DNA of 12,055 nt, from assembly GCA_003024985.2 (NCBI GenBank), contig PXIH01S0049204.1. One strand, 5' to 3'. The notes below the pieces were generated by a model. It did no database searches and was not told the origin of the DNA. It was given only the letters and a program-made list of their open reading frames with translations. Position 1 is the first letter of the stretch; the number at the start of each line of letters is the position of its first letter. A program made the translations under genes and the position numbers. Shown here piece after piece: positions 7,483 to 12,055 of the stretch. Origin of the DNA: Euperipatoides rowelli (taxonomy: Eukaryota > Onychophora > Udeonychophora > Euonychophora > Peripatopsidae).

Positions 7483-8209
7483 AAAATAGCAGATGACAGT
7501 CTATAGCAACCTATAGGATAAGAATCAATAATATCAACTATGCTACTATTGACAACAAGGAGATATAAAAGCTCATGCACAGGATATATTGAAAGAAAGT
7601 GGCCAGAATACCAAAGAGCAAAGCAAGTCAACAAGTCTGATTTTAGAATCGAACACCAGCAAGATGAGGAAGATAAAAACATTGTTTCAAAGATGTATTC
7701 TAGCGAAAACTAGTTACCAGACTGCCTCTTCATCTTGCAACAATAATTACCAGATTTCCGCTAATTGACCACAGTTGGACCTACAGTACCTTCCATCCTT
7801 TCATCACCTAATTGCCGTTACCTATATTAAGCAGAGCCACTTCTCGTTTACTACTCTATGGTTAGCTTACCCTGGTTTCCGGTGTCAACAAGTTTTCCTG
7901 TTTCCCGTAACCGTAAGCAAATCTTATCATAGACTCTCAATTTTAAAGACATTGATTTTAGTTCATCCTCCTTCCCCTCTCCCTTGGCTATGCCCTTATT
8001 GCCCTACTATTTCTCTTTCTCTTCTCTTTGCTGCACGTTTTGGCCACATTTTTTAATCAAGTGTACATACTAAGGGAAATTCTGTAATCTTAATTTTTGG
8101 GGAATGGCTATCGTTGTCAATTGTCATTATATGCAAATATGTTTGTTTGCTAACTGCTCTGAGTTTTTGTGTGTGTAGCACTTAAAATTATTTGAAATGC
8201 TTTATTTAT
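7483..8209. other. Non-coding DNA, no feature recognised
   Basis: Open frames here (7425-7682 minus, 7775-8056 plus) start at weak or non-ATG codons, are Ser/Leu/Tyr-rich and lack domain patterns. A GTTCGATTC run on the minus strand near 7645 resembles a tRNA B box, but no arms fold around it. A short GTGTGTGTAG lies near 8169. Probably intronic or intergenic. Confidence 0.4.
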
Positions 8210-9330
8210 TTTTATTGGTCAGATCTCTTACCTAGCAAGCACTAGATGGGGGTAGTACCTGCTCATTTCTATCGGGGCAGGGATAAAAAAGGGTTACTCC
8301 CCCTTTCTCCTCCTTAATCCTATATCAGCCGGTTTGGACTGTTATTTTGTTAAGTTCAGCTAGCTCTCTCTCATTTTGTCTCATTAAGCTGGTTTCTAGA
8401 CCTTTATGAGATTTCATCATAAATTGGCACAATTTGACCCTTGTTCTATATATATATTATATCTTGGGTTTAGTAGGTGTTTACGTTAAGCCTACATGTG
8501 AATGCATTAAGTTATACTTCTTAACTTATGGAGTTTACATGTAAGTGTAAATATAGCCAGTTTAGAGATATAGTATACATGTGGTGATTTTACCCAGGGC
8601 TTATTCCTCCGATCTATGCAGGTTCATATGTGGATAAGTCAGTGCCATCCGCGCACTACTCTACCCTACATATGGGCTATGGAGATAATAGGAATATTCC
8701 CCAAGGGTGGGATCATATTTGTGATGTAAAGAGGTAGTGGAATGATTGTTCATAGCTGCACCGCATGCATTACAAATATGATCAAGAGAGCCCAAGTTCC
8801 AGGCGTTGTGCAATTATAAATTAAAACTACTTATCAGAGATTTGATTTATAGGGTATGTTACTGGAAATAAGGCTCCCCACTCAGGCAGAGACTCTCAAT
8901 ATCTCATATATCTATGAGCTCCTCCACGTTGTTCCCTTAATTGAGCGTCTACTTCGGGGATAAGTAGTTATATAGGTAGTGGAGTGGATAATGGCTGAGT
9001 GCAATTAAAGTTTTCTGAAATACATAATCTTCCTCGTGATAGAATAGAGCAAATTAGGGGTGAGGGAAGCTCTATGAGGAAAATTATGAACAGTCCAAAG
9101 AAGCTTTAACAGTCTAAGTTATGACACATGTGTGTTTGTATTATTTAAGAACATTACATGCATATCCCAGGGTCTCAGTTGGAATGATTAGTCATTCCAG
9201 CAAGTCTTCTTTATTTTATTCTGTGGCTGGATTGACGGATGTCAATCCAAAGGAGTGTACGACCCCGCTGGTATATACTGTATGTACAGTTCTGTTTAGT
9301 TTTAGGATTTTACTTTACCTGTAACTAGAA
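8210..9330. repeat. Hairpin-dense, less AT-rich block of unknown nature
   Basis: This block is visibly richer in G/C than the DNA around it, has no long ORF, and holds many short exact palindromes. These are 8508-8528 (7-bp arms), 8535-8544 (TTACATGTAA), 8711-8783 (16-bp arms, one mismatch), 8903-8918 (6 bp, loop 4), 9044-9075 (7 bp), 9124-9133 (ACACATGTGT), 9180-9199 (8 bp, loop 4), 9229-9248 (8 bp, loop 4) and 9277-9290 (6 bp, loop 2). A TATA-like GATAAAAAAGG sits at 8281-8291. It looks like a mobile-element or LTR remnant or a structured transcript, but no terminal repeats or target duplications could be matched. Confidence 0.4.
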
Positions 9331-9693
9331 CACGAGTTGCTAACTTTGTATTGTTTATGCAGTTTTATTCCAGTTAAAAAGCTATTGGAATCCAGGACAG
9401 CATACATTCCTTTTATTTTATTTAAATAAACAAGCACTCTCTTTTCGCTGTAAACCAACCAGCATTCACTTTGTCTATAATGAATAAGGTCTTTTTAAAC
9501 TCAACTTTTTGTATTTTGTCATTAGTTTGAGTCGTACATTCAAGGAATAACTGTCTTCGTTTATGCTTTATTTAAGATTGAGCAAAGATTTACTATTTTG
9601 TAGTAAATGCATTGCTCACATAATTATAAGACCGTAAACATTGCATAAAAAAGACAACTTCCTTTGCATATATGAATCATGCTAATTTATTCA
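9331..9693. other. AT-rich non-coding DNA, no feature recognised
   Basis: No ORF, RNA gene or repeat boundary is seen. An AAATAAA run lies near 9422, too common in AT-rich DNA to call a poly(A) site. Probably intron of the minus-strand gene. Confidence 0.4.
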
Positions 9694-10281
9694 TTAAAGG
9701 ACAAATGTAACGGATTTTTTTATTTATTTATTCTTATTGATTTTCAAAGATTTTTGCATCTTATCAAAAAAAATCCACCAAAAGAAAAAAATATATAAAA
9801 GTTATTTACAATTCAATTTTTAAAATATTTGTCTTTAGCTCCTACCCCTAAAACATTGTCTATTATATACGCTTTGGGAGATATTTTGTTATGTAATTGT
9901 TCAGAAATGGATAGAGCTTGCTACACTAAACTATACAATATTGTCAGCTAAAGGCTAGAAATCGTATGGACTAATTGTATAAATACTTGTACAGAATCAG
10001 AATCAAATTCAATCTTTGTGCTAATATGGTCCAATGTCTTTACAGCATAAATCAATTACCACCTAAACAGATATTGTGACAGTTTCGTCATCAAAACAAT
10101 CTCGGTCCAAAAAAAAATTGAAACCTTTTTTTTTTTGGAATCTCAGACGGAGGACAGGAATATTCTTAATTTTACCTTTAAATAACTTTTTTTTTATGCA
10201 TTTAAAAATTTTTTTTAAGTAATAATCTTTGAAAATAAATAATTAAAAAAAAAATTAAAATCCATTACATTTGACCTTTAA
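9694..10281. mobile_element. MITE-like element with long degenerate TIRs and TTAA ends
   Basis: The left end reads TTAAAGGACAAATGTAACGG from 9694. The reverse complement of the right end, to 10281, reads TTAAAGGTCAAATGTAATGG: 18 of 20 match. Similarity goes on inward with gaps: both arms hold GATTTT soon after, ATTTTCAAAGATT about 50 bases in, and AAAGTTATTTA further in, so the terminal inverted repeats reach beyond 60 bp and perhaps 130 bp. TTAA at both ends could be the target duplication of a TTAA-targeting (piggyBac-type) transposon, but the inner end AGG-CAAATG is not the CCC-type end typical of that group. No transposase is present; a chance-length frame (about 55 codons, near 9820-9955, plus) is not supported as a gene. 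Confidence 0.72.
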
Positions 10282-10774
10282 CTGTATTTAAATGTGTCAC
10301 CTTATTGTTATTTAATGAAAGTTAGTTTTTTAACTTTTGTCACATTTGGTCAGGATGGCTTTTACCACTTCTGCCATATTTATTTTATTATGTACATAGT
10401 TCAACAGATGGTGAGAGCCATCCGCCCACTCTTGGCCCCCAGCTATAATTATGACAATGTTATTGGTAATGAGGTTTTCCATCGTATCATTTTTTTTATC
10501 CTTATTGTATACAATTTGTTCCATCCTGGAAATAAATTATTTATTTGATACGTGAACCAGAGGCCATTCTTATTTATTAGAGATGTCAACATTAGCTTAA
10601 TCTGTTATCTTTTCACTCACCAATCAAGATTTCCAAAGGTTCCAGAATTACCTTCAAGTCCAAATTAAATTAGCCTTCTTTTTGTTTCCCTTCTTTTTTT
10701 ATAGTGTCCTCCCTCTCCTTGTAACATATACTCTGCAGACTATGCCGGTGCCTGTCACAGTAGTAGTGCAATTT
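10282..10774. other. AT-rich DNA with a small unsupported ORF
   Basis: A minus-strand ORF of 64 codons (10524-10330) begins with ATG in a fair context directly after TTTCCAG and reads MEQIVYNKDKKNDTMENLIT at its start. No domain or family is recognised, and it does not resemble the expected next part of DNAAF5. The opposite strand is open too, which weakens the case. Nothing else stands out. Confidence 0.25.
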
Positions 10775-10801
10775 GGGGTTTAAGTGGAGGGGGTGGGGGG
10801 G
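10775..10801 (+). other. G-rich run, possible G-quadruplex
   Basis: GGGG (10775-10778) is followed by G5, T, then G7 (10789-10801). With the last run split in two, four G tracts are available for a quadruplex on the plus strand, which would be the non-template strand's complement for a minus-strand gene. It is one of very few G-rich patches in the window. Confidence 0.4.
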
Positions 10802-11038
10802 AATCATTATAAAATATATTTTATTTTTTTGATACTGTAAGCTATCTGTAAATTGATATTTTGATTTTTTTAATTTATGTAATGGTTATAGATTAGTGTT
10901 ATTAAAACCTTAATGGAAATATTAATTTCTCCTAAAATGATCCTACAATAATGTAATTTAGCCTATAAGATTTAAACAAGTAACACGATATTTTATTCAA
11001 AATATTAATCACAATAAATAAAATATAAATGGTAAAAT

Positions 11039-11099
11039 AAAAATACAAAATTCATATTAGGATTTTTTTTTATGAATTTAATATCAATTTTGTATTTTT
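11039..11099. repeat. 21-bp inverted repeat beside a 5' splice site
   Basis: Bases 11039-11059 pair with 11079-11099 (20 of 21) around a 19-base loop. On the minus strand the outer arm begins 12 bases into the intron that starts at 11112, so in the pre-mRNA the stem would lie just downstream of the donor GTAAGC. Confidence 0.65.
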
Positions 11100-11112
11100 C
11101 ATTGCTGCTTAC

Positions 11113-11322
11113 TGGTGTTCCCGGAGAGACTCCTATTGGCATGATTGTTTCAGCTATTTCTTTGAGATGTGATAATAAAGTGGTCCGTTCTGTTCCAGTA
11201 AGAATAGATCCCAGAAGACATAAATAATAAGGTGAAGCATCACTTCTTACAGCAGGTAGAATAAGTTTACAGTAAATGTCTGGCGAGACAAAATATCCAA
11301 TTAAAGCTGCTGCCTTTTCTAT
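11113..11322 (-). CDS. DNAAF5: Exon of dynein axonemal assembly factor 5 (HEATR2-like), partial gene
   Basis: On the minus strand, an acceptor TATTATAG (to 11323) and a strong donor GTAAGC (from 11112) bound 210 bases, 70 codons, open in one frame without stops. The peptide contains ALIGYFVSPDIYCKLILPAV and later LLSHLKEIAETI. This aligns without gaps over about 57 residues to the middle of animal DNAAF5 as I recall it: LVG-x-FVSPEVF-x-KLIL, then a G-x-x-x-R-x-x-L-x-x-HL-x-x-IA pattern. DNAAF5 is a cytoplasmic HEAT-repeat protein that helps pre-assemble axonemal dynein arms; its loss causes immotile cilia in mammals. The exon covers about one HEAT repeat plus the start of a linker. AG also occurs at 11320-11319, so the acceptor could be four bases further in. 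Earlier exons would lie beyond the right edge; the next exon is not firmly found in the window. The intact frame argues for a live gene. Confidence 0.8.
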
Positions 11323-11437
11323 CTATAATAAAGTAAGATAGGAATGCCAGTGTTTGGTATGATTAATCTAATAAATAACTACTTATTTGATATTCTAAAT
11401 AACTTTAATTTTTTTTAACAAATAATATTACAGGTGA

Positions 11438-11643
11438 TTAAACATTTTTAAAAATAATTTATTTTTAAAAAGACCGACTGAAAAAAAAAGATTCTACATC
11501 TTTTTTTTTAATTCGGTCTTTTTCAAAATAAATTATTTTTATTTAAACATTTTAAAAATAATTTATTTCAAAAAGACCGACTGAAAAAAAAAAGATTCTA
11601 CATCTTTTTTTTTAATTCGGTCTTTTTCAAAATTAATTATTTA
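11438..11643. repeat. Tandem pair of 105-bp units, each a near-perfect hairpin
   Basis: Unit one begins at 11438 and unit two at 11543, both with TTAAACATTTT. Each unit folds on itself. Left arms 11450-11492 and 11554-11596 hold AAAAAGACCGACTG and an A run; the loop TCTAC is at 11493-11497 and 11597-11601; right arms 11498-11540 and 11602-11642 hold a T run and ATTCGGTCTTTTT. Arms are about 43 bases with few mismatches, mainly CTG against AAT. The two units differ at only a handful of positions. They lie about 115 bases upstream of the DNAAF5-like exon, inside its intron. Confidence 0.9.
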
Positions 11644-12055
11644 AGTGGAAAATCCCTGTGGCCTGCCACTTTTTAGGGTTTAGTAAAATTGACACTACTC
11701 ATCTAATTTTTAATTTAACCATCTAATTTTTTGTAACAGTTATCTTAAGTAGATGTACTTTTAATATCCAGAAGATAATTAGCATGGCTTATCAGATTAA
11801 AATTTGCGGTATGCTAATTAACCTTGCAGTCATCGCGGTCAAAAAGTTACATGAGTAGTCGCAGTGTATTTGTGAGATACATGTGTTTAAATAAAAAATA
11901 TAAAAAAACTTAAATAGTAGTATTTTGTTCTATTTTTTATCAGGAATTTTAATATATAAAAAAAATCCACCAAACAGATTTTCTTTTATGAATTTTTTTC
12001 TAATTGCCCGCATACAACCGAAATCATTTCAGCTCGTATTTTCCCCGTATTTCCC
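11644..12055. repeat. Intronic AT-rich DNA with a 10-bp inverted repeat at 11776-11820
   Basis: TAATTAGCAT (11776-11785) pairs exactly with ATGCTAATTA (11811-11820) over a 25-base loop. A 12-base direct repeat CATCTAATTTTT occurs at about 11700 and 11720. AAAAAAAATCCACCAAA at about 11958 repeats a 17-base run found inside the MITE-like element at about 9766. No coding exon is seen up to the window end, so the preceding exon of the minus-strand gene lies further right. Confidence 0.5.

Noticed and set aside
7645-7660. Possible tRNA B box (GTTCGATTC on the minus strand)
   Set aside because: No T-arm pairing, A box or acceptor stem could be fitted around it.
7775-8056. Plus-strand ORF of 93 codons
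   Set aside because: It starts at TTG, is hydrophobic and low in diversity, and shows no domain.
9121-9324. Plus-strand ORF of 67 codons
   Set aside because: It overlaps the chain of exact palindromes and has no protein signature.
9815-9955. Exon-like frame inside the MITE-like element (plus strand, after TTGTCTTTAG)
   Set aside because: About 55 codons open without a recognisable family; within chance for this composition.
10330-10524. Minus-strand 64-codon ORF with ATG after TTTCCAG
   Set aside because: The opposite strand is open too, and it shows no similarity to the expected DNAAF5 sequence or any known family; kept only as a note.
1-12055. CRISPR array, operon or phage-like system
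   Set aside because: No regularly spaced identical repeats, no ribosome-binding-site-led gene series, and splice-type exons plus an LTR element show a eukaryotic genome.

Overview
The window reads as AT-rich, intron-rich nuclear DNA of an animal, probably an invertebrate. There are no operons or Shine-Dalgarno-led genes, homopolymer A/T runs are frequent, transposon relics are abundant, and one spliced exon (minus strand, 11113-11322) resembles the dynein axonemal assembly factor DNAAF5/HEATR2. That factor is needed for motile cilia or flagella. The species cannot be fixed from the sequence.

Left half (1 to about 7060, plus strand): one old Ty3/Gypsy-type LTR retrotransposon. Its 5' LTR and leader lie outside the window. 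In order it holds gag (17-1302), a basic/Asn-rich linker (1281-1750), protease (1750-2148), reverse transcriptase (2249-3156), RNase H (3157-3788), integrase with a GPY/F module (3789-4872) and a tail ending in a YxLRER-type motif (4967-5212). No complete polyprotein remains. All three frames are used in turn, stops fall inside motifs (zinc knuckle, protease, RT connection, integrase), RT motif A is deleted, and the first integrase catalytic Asp reads Asn.

Between pol and the likely 3' end lies about 1.37 kb: A-rich DNA, a broken ORF of about 170 codons on the opposite strand (5600-6121), more A-rich DNA, then a polypurine tract A10G7 (6578-6594). The putative 3' LTR follows, with palindromic repeat units in its U3-like part (6641-6840) and a 9-bp hairpin just before AATAAA (6981-7014).

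Right half (about 7060-12055): flanking, probably intronic DNA of a minus-strand gene. The DNAAF5-like exon is the best gene evidence. Two weaker candidate exons (7392-7476 and 7133-7200) lie downstream on the same strand. The intervening DNA holds a hairpin-dense block (about 8210-9330), a MITE-like element with long degenerate terminal inverted repeats and TTAA ends (9694-10281), a hairpin next to the exon's 5' splice site, and a tandem pair of 105-bp near-perfect hairpin units (11438-11643). If the exons belong together, the LTR element sits antisense to the host gene, either in a far intron or just 3' of it.
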